The position numbers were made by a program, and so were the translations under genes. From Massilia timonae CCUG 45783 (lineage in GTDB: Bacteria > Pseudomonadota > Gammaproteobacteria > Burkholderiales > Burkholderiaceae_D): a stretch of DNA of 64,000 bases. Positions 17,371 through 25,518 of this stretch are shown piece by piece. Positions within the stretch are counted from its first letter, which is position 1, and every line of letters starts with the position of its first letter. The notes beneath the pieces are model-generated. The model was given only the letters and a program-made list of their open reading frames with translations, searched no databases and was not told the DNA's origin. Location: contig NZ_JH992925.1 in the NCBI RefSeq assembly GCF_000315425.1, positions 124,001 through 188,000 of the forward strand, written 5' to 3'.

Positions 17371-18438
17371 CCCGGCTGCAGCCGGGGGCGCGGGTGGCGC
17401 CACCAGGTGCGCCGTGCCCGGCGGCTCGTCGCGCAGCCAGCCGAACAGGATCGCCATCATCAGCGGGCCGACGAACAGGCCGATCACGCCCAAGGTCGAG
17501 ACGCCGCCCAGGAGGCCGAACAGCACCGCCAGGAAGGGCAGGTTGACGCGCTGCCCGATCAGTTTCGGGCGGATGAATTTATCGACCAGGAACAGCTCGA
17601 CCGCGCCCCAGGTGAACAGGCCCAGCGCCTCGGCCGAGTGGCCCTGGCCGAACAGCAGCAGCGAGACCATCGTGAACGACAGCGGCGCGCCGCCCGGGAT
17701 CAGGGCCAGGTAGCCGGTAATCACGCCCAGCAGCACCGGGGCCGGGGCGCCCGCCACCCAGTAGGCCACGCCCAGCACGATGCCTTCCAGGATCGCGATC
17801 GAACCCAGTCCCAGCGCGGTGCCGCGCACCGACAGCGGCAGCACGCGCCGCAGCTTGGTGTACTGGTCGGGCAACAGGCGCGCGCCGGCGCGGTCGATGT
17901 AGTGCATGACGCTGGAGCCGTGCACGTACAGCACGAACAGCGTGAGCAGGGTGAGGAACAGATACAGGGCGTTGGCCAGGATCGTGGAACCCCAGACGCG
18001 CGCGGTATCGGTCAGGTGCGGCATGAAGTCGCCCACCGTGGTGCGCACCAGGGCGTTCAGCCCGCCCGGCACGGCGAGGTGCTCGAGCCACCACTTGACG
18101 GCGGGTTCGGCCACCAGCGGCAGGTTGGCCAGCCAGCTCGGCACCGGCACCCCGGTCTGGTTGAAGCTGATGAGCATGCGCTGCAGGCTGGCCAGCTCGT
18201 AGGTGAGGGTGTGGAACAGCAGCACCGACGGCCCGACGAAGCTGACCACCAGGAGCAGCAGCATGAAGCTGGCGCTGGCCAGCGGCGCCCAGCCGCGTCG
18301 AAGCAGGCGCTGGTGCAACGGCCAGGTGATCACCGCCAGCAGGCCGGCCCAGGCGATCGAGCCGAGAAAATGTTGCAACAAGAAGGCCAGGGCGATGGCG
18401 AACAGCACCGGCAGGATCAAATGAGCTTTGTTGCGCAT
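17344..18438 (-). CDS. AI-2E family (PerM/YdiK-type) membrane transporter
   Basis: A 364-residue polytopic inner-membrane protein of the AI-2E transporter superfamily, with about seven to eight hydrophobic segments and a central hydrophilic region. The late GGAPLSFTMVSLL and FIRPKLIGQRVNLPFLAVLFGLLGG-type stretches (the latter near residues 280-310) are characteristic. Members include autoinducer exporters and sodium/proton antiporters, so the substrate cannot be named. The coding end overlaps that of the convergent Ppx/GppA gene by 27 bases, leaving no room for a terminator between them. Confidence 0.88.
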   Translation of the reverse strand: MRNKAHLILPVLFAIALAFLLQHFLGSIAWAGLLAVITWPLHQRLLRRGWAPLASASFMLLLLVVSFVGPSVLLFHTLTYELASLQRMLISFNQTGVPVPSWLANLPLVAEPAVKWWLEHLAVPGGLNALVRTTVGDFMPHLTDTARVWGSTILANALYLFLTLLTLFVLYVHGSSVMHYIDRAGARLLPDQYTKLRRVLPLSVRGTALGLGSIAILEGIVLGVAYWVAGAPAPVLLGVITGYLALIPGGAPLSFTMVSLLLFGQGHSAEALGLFTWGAVELFLVDKFIRPKLIGQRVNLPFLAVLFGLLGGVSTLGVIGLFVGPLMMAILFGWLRDEPPGTAHLVAPPAPPAAAGSGDAERVG

Positions 18439-18715
18439 ACTGGCCCGGGTTGAATCACGTTTTCCTCAAAAAATTTCTACGTCGCGCGGAGTTTACAGCA
18501 GAGTTGTCCGCTCGAAAGAATAATACAGGATGCATTCCCATAAAAGCGGAGTTTACAGAATGAATACTTCTGAAAAACAGAAGGCCGCTCCTGTGGAGAC
18601 CGTATTGTGACACCGATCGGCGCCGGCGGCAGCAAGCGCGCGGTATGTACGGCATCCTGCGGGAAGCGGCTAAATCGTTTATACTATTTGCCCTTTCAAC
18701 GATGGAGCAGCACCC
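18439..18715. other. intergenic region with a 13-bp direct repeat and a possible 16-codon ORF
   Basis: GCGGAGTTTACAG occurs at 18486-18498 and again at 18546-18558, exactly 60 bp apart. The second copy ends one base before an ATG (18560) opening a 16-codon frame (MNTSEKQKAAPVETVL) that stops at 18610, with GGAG nine bases upstream of the ATG. The region also contains the promoters of the divergent flanking genes. No recognised element. Confidence 0.4.
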
Positions 18716-19231
18716 ATGCCACGCAAGCCGGCCGCCGCGCCCGAACCAGCGGCAGCGCGCGCGCAGCGCCCCAGGGCGAAGAGCGGCAGTCCAACAACGG
18801 CGGCCAAGACCAGCGCCAAGACCGCGGCCAAGCCCGTGGTCAAGCCTGCCGCCAAGCCTGCCGCCAAGGCCGCAACGGCAAAGGGCGGGCTCAGGACGGC
18901 GGTCAAGTCGGCCGCCAGGGCGCTCGCGAACCCGCCGGCCAGGAGGCCGGCCGCCAAGGCGCCCGTGCCGGCGCCCAAGTTGGCGCTGCGCGCGCCGGTC
19001 CAGGATGCGCGTCCGGTGCTGGTGCGCGACAGCTTCACCATGCCCGAGCGCGAATACGCGGTGCTGCTCGAAGTCAAGCAGGCCTGCTTGCGCGCAGGCA
19101 TCGACGTCAAGAAGAGCGAACTGCTGCGCATTGGTGTGGCCCTGCTGGGCCAGCTCGACGTGGCCACCCTGCAGAGCGTGCTGGGCGCGCTGCCACAGCT
19201 CAAGACCGGGCGTCCGCCGGCCCAGGACTGA
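18716..19231 (+). CDS. Ala/Lys/Pro-rich protein with histone-H1-like N-terminal tail
   Basis: A 171-residue protein in two parts. Residues 1-100 are low-complexity and strongly basic, with repeated AAKPA, AAK and KTAAK units like histone H1 tails and betaproteobacterial H1-like proteins. Residues about 100-165 form a compact conserved-looking domain: RDSFTMPEREYAVL, then a helix with KKSELLRIGVALLGQLD, a pattern seen at the end of other betaproteobacterial H1-like proteins and reminiscent of a ribbon-helix-helix fold. Binding to nucleic acid is inferred from charge. TGGAG lies nine bases before the ATG. It is monocistronic and converges on the HTH gene, with only 3 bases between stops. Confidence 0.7.
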   Translation: MPRKPAAAPEPAAARAQRPRAKSGSPTTAAKTSAKTAAKPVVKPAAKPAAKAATAKGGLRTAVKSAARALANPPARRPAAKAPVPAPKLALRAPVQDARPVLVRDSFTMPEREYAVLLEVKQACLRAGIDVKKSELLRIGVALLGQLDVATLQSVLGALPQLKTGRPPAQD

Positions 19232-19234
19232 GCG

Positions 19235-19525
19235 CTAGTGGATCGCCGACGCGCTCGTCAATTCCTTGAGTTCGCGGATCGGGATATTCGACTTCTCGTG
19301 CATGCGCAGCAGGATGGTTGCGCCGACGTTGAGTTTGCGGTGGCGGATCTTGCTGATGATCGGCGGTTGCACTTCGAGCACGCGGCACAGCTCCGCGTCG
19401 TTCTTCAGCTGCAGGCGCTCGATTAGCGTGTCGAGCAATTTGTTGGGCACGAAACTCGAGGGCTCGAGCGCCCGCGCTCGGTGCATGGCCTCGAGCATTT
19501 CCTGTTTTTTCTGTCGTACGCTCAT
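19235..19525 (-). CDS. small helix-turn-helix (Cro/CI-like) protein
   Basis: A 96-residue protein with a central helix-turn-helix (DAELCRVLEVQPPIISKIRH, about residues 43-62) as in XRE/Cro-type regulators. The N-terminus is a charged helix and the C-terminus a short helical tail. The start at 19525 is set by GGAG eight to eleven bases upstream; the frame is open for eight more codons without a ribosome site. No adjacent gene suggests a target; it may be autoregulatory. Confidence 0.7.
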   Translation of the reverse strand: MSVRQKKQEMLEAMHRARALEPSSFVPNKLLDTLIERLQLKNDAELCRVLEVQPPIISKIRHRKLNVGATILLRMHEKSNIPIRELKELTSASAIH

Positions 19526-19701
19526 GTCGATTCTCCAATATGAAAACATGATTCAAGACAGATCGACCGTTCTGGAAAAGTAGCCCCGCCTGTTGTATTC
19601 GCTTTATCGCGGCGGGTCGTTGTGATATTACTACGATTATGTTGCGCACGATTCGCGAAATTTAACTAAAAATGGCGTAATTGTGCGTTTCTTCCAGGAA
19701 C

Positions 19702-20358
19702 TTATGCTAATTTCAGGCCGGAATGGGTGAGCAGCAGCACCTTGTCGGCCATGGCGGCCGCGGCGTGGGAGTGGGTGACCATGATGGCGCCGGCGCCGTG
19801 GGCGCGGGTCTCATGGCGCAAGAGCTGGAGGATCACGTCGGCCGTTTCCGGGTCAAGATTGCCGGTTGGCTCGTCCGCCAGCAGCAGGGCCGGGCGGTGC
19901 ACCAGGGCGCGCGCGATCGCCACCCGCTGCAGTTCGCCGCCCGACAGCTGGCGCGGGAAATCGTCGCCCCGTCCTCCTAGCCCGACGGCTTCCAGCATCG
20001 CGGTGACGCGTTCCTCCGCGCGCGCGCCGGACTCCTTGTTGAGCAGCAGCGGCAGCGCCACGTTCTGGCGCAGGGTCAGGTGCGGCAGCACATGGAAGGC
20101 CTGGAAGATGAAGCCCATGCGGGTGCGCCGCAGGCGGGTGGCGGCGTCGTCGTCGAGGCTGGACATCGGCGCGCCGTCCACGATCACCTGGCCGGCGTCC
20201 GGCGCGTCGAGGCCGGCGATGAGGTTGAGCAGGGTGGACTTGCCGACGCCCGATTCGCCCATGATCGCCACGAACTCGCCGGCCTGGAACACATGCGACA
20301 GCTGGGCGAGCACCGTGCGGCCGCCGTAGGATTTGGTGAGCTGGTCGAGTTCGAGCAT
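19702..20358 (-). CDS. ABC transporter ATPase of the LolD/YbbA/MacB type
   Basis: A 218-residue ATP-binding subunit with Walker A GESGVGKST (about 34-42), Q-loop FIFQAFHVLPHL, signature LSGGELQRVA and Walker B LLLADEPTGNLD; the EPTGNLD form is diagnostic of the LolD/MacB/FtsE group. The partner permeases of that group are FtsX-like, and none is present. It lies 26 bases downstream of the phnE-type permease gene on the same strand, so it is probably the last gene of that operon, although a dedicated PhnC-type ATPase is already encoded there. Confidence 0.85.
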   Translation of the reverse strand: MLELDQLTKSYGGRTVLAQLSHVFQAGEFVAIMGESGVGKSTLLNLIAGLDAPDAGQVIVDGAPMSSLDDDAATRLRRTRMGFIFQAFHVLPHLTLRQNVALPLLLNKESGARAEERVTAMLEAVGLGGRGDDFPRQLSGGELQRVAIARALVHRPALLLADEPTGNLDPETADVILQLLRHETRAHGAGAIMVTHSHAAAAMADKVLLLTHSGLKLA

Positions 20359-20384
20359 GCAGGCGATATGGATCTAGCGAGGGT

Positions 20385-21179
20385 CTAGCGGGTGAGGGCA
20401 CGCCGCAGCAGGTAGCTGGCCGCATCGACCAGGGCCACCAGCACCAGCATCGCGATCACCACGGTGGCCGCGCTGGGCATCTGGAACAGCGACAGGTGGT
20501 ACTTCAGCATCTGGCCCAGGCCGCCTGCCCCGACCACGCCCAGCACCGCCGCCGCGCGAATATTGTTCTCCCAGCGGTACAGCGTATACGACAGCATCTG
20601 CGGCAGCGCCTGGGGCAGCGTAGCGTACAGGAAGGCCGCCAGCGGCCGCGCGCCGTTGGTGCGCAGGCTCTGCTCGGCATGCGGCTCGACGTTTTCCAGG
20701 GCGTCGGCGAACAGCCGTCCCAGCACCCCGGCCGTGTGCGCGGCCAGCGCCAGGGTGCCGGCCATCGGCCCCAGGCCGGCCAGCACCAGCAGCACCGCGG
20801 CCCACACCAGTTCGGGAATCGAGCGCAGCACATTGAGCACCAGGCGCGTCACGAGCCGCGCCGCGCGGCCCAGGCGTCCGGCGCCGGCCAGCGCCAGCGG
20901 CAGGCCGACGGCGGCGGCGAGCAGGGTGCCGATGGCCGACATGGCCAGCGTCTCCCACAACGCGCCCAGGGTCTTCAGCAGGAACGGCATGCCGGTCTCG
21001 GGCGGCGCGAAGCCGGCCAGGAATTCGCGGCTTGAATCGATCGCCTCGGCGGTGAAGAAGGCGCTCCATTGCAGCGGCAGCGAGGCGAAGCTGGCCACGA
21101 CCAGGGCCAGCAGGCCAAGCAGGATCAGCCAGGTCCTGAGGTCGCGTGGCGGCGCTGGAGGCAAGGTCGATGGCTTCAT
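20385..21179 (-). CDS. phnE: PhnE-type ABC permease (second copy of the pair)
   Basis: A 264-residue inner-membrane permease of the phosphonate/phosphite/selenate-type ABC family, with an N-terminal helix, a periplasmic stretch and about five core helices. It has the family's LRSIPELVWAAVLL block and the coupling motif around VVGAGGLGQMLKYHL. Its ATG overlaps the stop of the first permease gene by 4 bases. It is homologous to that upstream gene (shared RSIPELVWA, YRWE.NIR and GAGGLGQ motifs), so the channel is probably a heterodimer. Confidence 0.87.
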   Translation of the reverse strand: MKPSTLPPAPPRDLRTWLILLGLLALVVASFASLPLQWSAFFTAEAIDSSREFLAGFAPPETGMPFLLKTLGALWETLAMSAIGTLLAAAVGLPLALAGAGRLGRAARLVTRLVLNVLRSIPELVWAAVLLVLAGLGPMAGTLALAAHTAGVLGRLFADALENVEPHAEQSLRTNGARPLAAFLYATLPQALPQMLSYTLYRWENNIRAAAVLGVVGAGGLGQMLKYHLSLFQMPSAATVVIAMLVLVALVDAASYLLRRALTR

Positions 21180-22006
21180 CCCAGCCTCCGGCGCAGCATC
21201 TTCGACACCAGGTCGGCCGCCGCCACCAGCAGCACGAACACGATCAGCATGGTCGCGACTTCGCCGCCGGCCATCATCTTGGTCGATTCGTCCAGGCGCT
21301 GGCCCAGGCCGCCGGCGCCGACGAAGCCCATCACCGCCGAGCCGCGGATCGCGCACTCCCAGCGGTACACGGTATACGACACCAGTTCGGCGCTCGAATC
21401 GGGCAGGGCGCCATACAAGAGCGCCGGCAGGCGCGCACTGCCATTTGCGAGCAGGACGTCGGTGGCATGGGCGTCGCTCGACTCGAGGATCTCGGCATAC
21501 ACCTTGGCCAGCATGCCGCTGTACGACAGGGCGATCGCCAGCACGCCGGCGGTCGGCCCCAGGCCGACGATGCGCACGAACAGCAGCGCCCACACGAGTT
21601 CGGGCACCGAGCGCAAGACCATCAGGATCCAGCGCAGGCCCTGGCGCACCAGCGCCGCGAACGGATGCACGCGGCCGGTGCCCAGACGCGAGATCGACAG
21701 GCGTTCGGTGATGACGAAGGTGGCGGGAATCGCCACCAGCAAGGCCAGCGTGAGCCCGGCGGTGGCGATCGCCACCGTCTGCCAGGTCTCGCGCAGCACC
21801 ATCGCCAGGAAGTCGGGTTCGACCGCGGGGACGAGGAAATCGGACAGGAACATCCCGGCCGCGCGCAGGCTTTGCGCATCGAACAGCAGCCAGGGCTTGA
21901 ATTCGGCGCCGGCCAGCAGCGGGTACAGCAGGACGACGAACATCGCGGCCCAGGTGACGCGCGTGCGCCACGCGGGATCGCGGTGAAGGACTGCAGCGGC
22001 GCTCAT
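21176..22006 (-). CDS. phnE: PhnE-type ABC permease (first copy of the pair)
   Basis: A 276-residue polytopic permease of the PhnE family. Motifs include VLRSVPELVWALLFV, YTVYRWECAIRGSAVMGF and VGAGGLGQRLDES, the ATPase-coupling region. The start codon shares one base with the stop of the ATPase gene (TGATG) and the stop overlaps the second permease start, showing a tightly coupled operon. Two distinct permeases with one PhnD-like receptor is a common arrangement for this transporter class. Confidence 0.87.
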   Translation of the reverse strand: MSAAAVLHRDPAWRTRVTWAAMFVVLLYPLLAGAEFKPWLLFDAQSLRAAGMFLSDFLVPAVEPDFLAMVLRETWQTVAIATAGLTLALLVAIPATFVITERLSISRLGTGRVHPFAALVRQGLRWILMVLRSVPELVWALLFVRIVGLGPTAGVLAIALSYSGMLAKVYAEILESSDAHATDVLLANGSARLPALLYGALPDSSAELVSYTVYRWECAIRGSAVMGFVGAGGLGQRLDESTKMMAGGEVATMLIVFVLLVAAADLVSKMLRRRLG

Positions 22007-22821
22007 CAGAAGCAGGCGCCGACGGCGATCTGGCCGGGTGTCTCGTGCAGGGTGGCGGGCGCCGGCTCGACCTGCTCGTTGGCGTACAGCTCGGCGATCA
22101 TGGCGTCGCTGACGTCTTCGCGCGGCGCATCGAACACGATGCGGCCGTCGCGCAGTCCGACCAGGCGCGGGAACTGTTCGCGCGCCAGTTCGACCTGGTG
22201 CAGGCTGCACACCAGGGTCGCGTTGCGCCCCTGCGCTTCCTGGCGCAGCGTGGCCAGGGTGTGGCGCGCGAGCGCCGGGTCGAGCGCCGAGATCGGCTCG
22301 TCGACCAGCAGCGCTTCGGCGTTCGAGAGCAGCAGGCGCGCCAGGCCGCAGCGCTGGCGTTCGCCGCCGGACAGGCGGTCGACCCGCGCATACAGCTTGT
22401 CGCCCAGCGAAAAACGCGCCAGCGCGGCATGCGCGGCGTCGGGATCCTGCGGGCGCACCAGCGAGGCCAGGGCCTGCCACAGCGACCAGTGCGGCAGGCG
22501 CGCGGCCAGCACCGCCGTCACCACGCGCTGGCGCGGCGGCAGGGGCGGCGCCTGCGGCGCCAGGAACAGGCGCGAGCGCAGGTGGTGGCGCTCGGCCCCG
22601 TTCAGCCGCCACGGGTCCTGGCCGAAGATCTCCAGGGCGCCCTCGGCCGGCCGGTGGGCGCAGGCGAGGGTGGACAGCAGGGTGGTCTTGCCGGCCCCGG
22701 AAGGGCCGATCAGGGCGACCTGCTCGCCGGCGCGGATCGTGAGGTCGAGCGCGTGCAGGGCCGGCGCGCGGCTGCCGGCCAGGTGGCGCACGGTCAGGCC
22801 GCGCAGGCGGTAGGTCGCCAT
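22006..22821 (-). CDS. phnC: PhnC-type ABC transporter ATPase
   Basis: A 271-residue ATP-binding subunit: Walker A GPSGAGKTT (about 39-47), Q-loop region LFLAPQAPPL, signature LSGGERQRCG, Walker B ALLVDEPISALD and H-loop CSLHQVELA. It resembles PhnC of phosphonate/phosphite/selenate importers, with an extended C-terminal tail of about 35 residues. It lies 19 bases downstream of the binding-protein gene and one-base-coupled to the first permease. Substrate must be inferred from the binding protein. Confidence 0.87.
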   Translation of the reverse strand: MATYRLRGLTVRHLAGSRAPALHALDLTIRAGEQVALIGPSGAGKTTLLSTLACAHRPAEGALEIFGQDPWRLNGAERHHLRSRLFLAPQAPPLPPRQRVVTAVLAARLPHWSLWQALASLVRPQDPDAAHAALARFSLGDKLYARVDRLSGGERQRCGLARLLLSNAEALLVDEPISALDPALARHTLATLRQEAQGRNATLVCSLHQVELAREQFPRLVGLRDGRIVFDAPREDVSDAMIAELYANEQVEPAPATLHETPGQIAVGACF

Positions 22822-22840
22822 GGTGAATCGCTTTCCCGGA

Positions 22841-23731
22841 TTACTTCAGCAGGCCCGCATTGCGTGCGGCGGCTTCGATCGCGCCATAGTTGGCGGTTCT
22901 GGTCGGCACGAATTTCGTCGCGCGCTGCAGGTCGAGGATCTGCTTGCCTTCGGCGGTCGAGCCGTCCAGCGCCAGGAAGGCGTCGGTGATCTTCTTCTTG
23001 AGCGCCGGATCCATGTCGGTGCGCACGGTCCAGTTGTAGTCGAAATAGCCCGGGGTGGTGTAGAACACGCGCACCTGCTTCGGATCGACCTTCTTGCTCT
23101 CGACCAGCTTTTCCCAGACCGAGATGTTCAGCGCGCCGGCATCGACCTTGCCGCCGGCCACGGCCGCCACGGTCGCGTCATGCGCGCCCGAGAAGGCGAT
23201 GCGCTTCAGGTCGGTGTCCGGGTTGATCTTGGCTTGCAACAGGAAGGAGCGCGGCATCAGGTGGCCCGAGGTCGACGATTCCGAACCGAAGGCCAGGGTC
23301 TTGCCCTTCAGGTCTTCCAGCTTGGTGATGCCAGGCACGGTGGTGATGAAGACCGAGCGGAATTTCTCGTCTTCCTCGCGCTGCACCAGCGGGGTCACCT
23401 GGCCCTTGCTGCGCACGTTGGCTTGCACGAAGGTGAAGCCGCCGAACCAGACCATGTCGATCTTGCGGTTGATCAGGCCTTCGACCGAGGCGGCGTAGTC
23501 GGTCACCGGGGTGAACTCGACCTTCAGGCCGGTGGCCTTGGCCAGGTATTCGCCCAGCGGCTTGAACTTGCGCTGCAGTTCGGTCGGCGATTCGTCGGGG
23601 ATGGCCGAGACGCGCAGCACGCCATTGCTCTGGGCGCTCGCGGCGCCTGCGATCAGCATTGTGCCGGCAACAGCTGCGCACAGGGTTTTCAGGACGTGAC
23701 GGCGAAGGGACACGGTCATGGTGTTCTTCAT
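22841..23731 (-). CDS. PhnD-family periplasmic binding protein, putative selenate-type ABC receptor
   Basis: A 296-residue periplasmic receptor with a Sec signal peptide (about 1-34, ending GAASA). The mature protein begins VLRVSAIPDESPTELQRKF and contains IDMVWFGGFTFVQA, FGSESSTSGHLMPR and FSGAHDATVAAVAGGKVDAG. I recall these blocks as typical of the PhnD subclade annotated as putative selenate ABC transporter receptor, distinct from true phosphonate receptors. It is the first gene of a five-gene operon (receptor, ATPase, two permeases, extra ATPase). selD seven kilobases away is compatible with a selenium role. Phosphonate or phosphite remain alternatives. Confidence 0.8.
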   Translation of the reverse strand: MKNTMTVSLRRHVLKTLCAAVAGTMLIAGAASAQSNGVLRVSAIPDESPTELQRKFKPLGEYLAKATGLKVEFTPVTDYAASVEGLINRKIDMVWFGGFTFVQANVRSKGQVTPLVQREEDEKFRSVFITTVPGITKLEDLKGKTLAFGSESSTSGHLMPRSFLLQAKINPDTDLKRIAFSGAHDATVAAVAGGKVDAGALNISVWEKLVESKKVDPKQVRVFYTTPGYFDYNWTVRTDMDPALKKKITDAFLALDGSTAEGKQILDLQRATKFVPTRTANYGAIEAAARNAGLLK

Positions 23732-23757
23732 TGATGGTTAATCGGGACGGAATACGA

Positions 23758-23787
23758 ATTATAAAGGCCGATCATTCCACCCGGCAA
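23758..23787 (-). promoter_or_regulatory. sigma-70-like promoter of the PhnD-type ABC operon
   Basis: On the minus strand TTGCCG (23787-23782), 18 bases, TATAAT (23763-23758), then 26 bases to the receptor ATG. The -10 is a perfect consensus and the -35 matches four of six. The -35 lies inside the end of the upstream methyltransferase gene. No pho box is seen here, which argues against PhoB control. Confidence 0.55.
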
Positions 23788-24386
23788 AAACAATAGACGA
23801 ATTGCTGTGTCGTGCCGAACGGCGTCCGGTGCAGTTCGGTGCGGCTTTCGACCAGGCGGAAGGCCGGGCCGAACTCGTCGTGCAAGCCTTCGGCGTCATA
23901 GCGCACGATGTCCAGGCCGCTGCATTTGGTGGGTCCTTCGGGGCCGAAGGTGGCGACGATCACGCTGCCGCCCGGGCGCATGGCGCGCGCCACCTGGCGC
24001 ACGTAGGCCGCCCTGTGCGCGGGTTCGAGCAGGAAGTGGAACACGGCGCGGTCGTGCCAGACGTCGTAGCGCCGTTCCGGCAGCTCGGCCTTCGTGATGT
24101 CTCCCACCAGCCACTGGGCCCGCCCGGCCTGGGCGCCCAGGCGCGCGCGGGCGACGCGGATCGCCTCGGCCGAGATGTCCAGCACGGACACGTCGGTGTA
24201 GCCGCGCGCCAGCAGGTCGTCGACCAGCGTGGCTTCGCCGCCGCCGACGTCGATGATGGCGGCCGAGGGCGCGCCGGCGCTGCGCCCGATCAGGGCGAGC
24301 GAGGTGTCCAGGTGCGGGGCGTACCAGCTCACCGCATCCGGCGCCTTGGTGCGGTACACGGTCTCCCAATGAAGTCGCTGATCCAT
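23772..24386 (-). CDS. class I SAM-dependent methyltransferase
   Basis: A 204-residue Rossmann-fold methyltransferase. Motif I is IIDVGGGEATLVDDLL (about 45-60), motif II ends in VSVLDIS, and the acidic/aromatic post-motif VWHDRAVFHFL follows; the C-terminal half has ATFGPEGPTKCSGLDIVRYD, conserved in a family of small unassigned methyltransferases. The target is unknown. It is encoded divergently from egtD and directly upstream of the PhnD-type operon. Thiopurine/selenium-type methylation is possible given the neighbours, but nothing in the sequence proves it. Confidence 0.82.
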   Translation of the reverse strand: MDQRLHWETVYRTKAPDAVSWYAPHLDTSLALIGRSAGAPSAAIIDVGGGEATLVDDLLARGYTDVSVLDISAEAIRVARARLGAQAGRAQWLVGDITKAELPERRYDVWHDRAVFHFLLEPAHRAAYVRQVARAMRPGGSVIVATFGPEGPTKCSGLDIVRYDAEGLHDEFGPAFRLVESRTELHRTPFGTTQQFVYCFCRVE

Positions 24387-24549
24387 ATTTCAACTTAGAA
24401 ATGTCGCAGGGCAAAACCCTGCACGCTTGAATTGTCGCGCGCACAGCGAATCGGGGGAATCCGCTATGATGGTAAAAACAGCAACGATAGAAGACATCCT
24501 CATATGCCATCTCGCATGGTGCGGCGTGGCGGCACGAATGATAAACCTT

Positions 24550-25518
24550 ATGCTGACAACCTGCACATCCGACGAGCGCCAGGCCGCCGTTGCCAACGCC
24601 CACGACGCGCAAGAGCTGCACGCCGGCCTGGGCGCCGATGATGCCTGCATCTCGCCCAAATTCCTGTACGACGCGCTCGGCTCCAAGCTGTTCGAGGCCA
24701 TCTGCGAACTGCCCGAATATTACCCGACCCGCACCGAGGCCGCGATCTTCGAACGCCATGGCGCCGAGATCGCGCGCGTGGCCGGCCTTGGGACCACCCT
24801 GATCGACCTCGGCGCCGGCAACTGCGCCAAGGCGGCCAAGCTGTTTCCGCTCCTGCAGCCGGCGCAATACGTGGCGGTCGACATCTCCAGCGAATTCACC
24901 CATGACGCCCTGGCGCGCCTGCGCCAGCGCTTCCCGCAGATCGCGATGGAAGCGCTGGGCATGGATTTCTCGAACCGTTTCGAATTGCCCGACCAGGTGC
25001 GCGCCGAGCGCCGCCTGTTCTTCTATCCCGGCTCCTCGATCGGCAATTTCACGCCCGAGGATGCGCAGGCCTTCCTGAAGCGCCTGCGCGCGCAGTGCGG
25101 GCCGGATGGCGGCATCCTGATCGGCATCGACCTGGCCAAGGATAAAGCCACGCTCGACGCCGCCTATGACGACGCGCTGGGCGTGACCGCCGCCTTCAAC
25201 CTGAACATCCTGCGCCACGTGAACCGGCTGGTCGACGCCGATTTCGACATCCGCCAGTGGCGCCACCACGGCTTCTACAACCCCGCGCGCGGACGCATCG
25301 AGATGCACCTCGAGGCGCGCACGCCGCAAGAGGTGCACTGGCGCGGCGGCGCGCGCCGCTTCGAGGCGGGCGACTGCATCCACACCGAGAACAGCTATAA
25401 ATACCAGCAGGCCGACGCCATCGGGCTGCTGGAGCGTTCTGGCTTCGAGGCGACCCGCGTCTGGACCGATCCCCAGCGCTGGTTCGCGGTGATCCACGCA
25501 CAGGCCATCTCCCCATGA
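24550..25518 (+). CDS. egtD: EgtD, L-histidine N-alpha-methyltransferase
   Basis: Trimethylates histidine to hercynine, the first step of ergothioneine synthesis. The protein (322 residues from this start) has the family motifs SPKFLYDALGSKLFE, LPEYYPTRTEA, the SAM loop LIDLGAGNCAKAAKL, FFYPGSSIGNF and the late EMHLEAR and TENSYKY blocks that line the histidine pocket. The ATG at 24550 is chosen because similarity starts soon after. In-frame ATGs at 24538 and 24466 are alternatives and none has a strong ribosome site. The stop overlaps the egtB start by 4 bases. Confidence 0.93.
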   Translation: MLTTCTSDERQAAVANAHDAQELHAGLGADDACISPKFLYDALGSKLFEAICELPEYYPTRTEAAIFERHGAEIARVAGLGTTLIDLGAGNCAKAAKLFPLLQPAQYVAVDISSEFTHDALARLRQRFPQIAMEALGMDFSNRFELPDQVRAERRLFFYPGSSIGNFTPEDAQAFLKRLRAQCGPDGGILIGIDLAKDKATLDAAYDDALGVTAAFNLNILRHVNRLVDADFDIRQWRHHGFYNPARGRIEMHLEARTPQEVHWRGGARRFEAGDCIHTENSYKYQQADAIGLLERSGFEATRVWTDPQRWFAVIHAQAISP

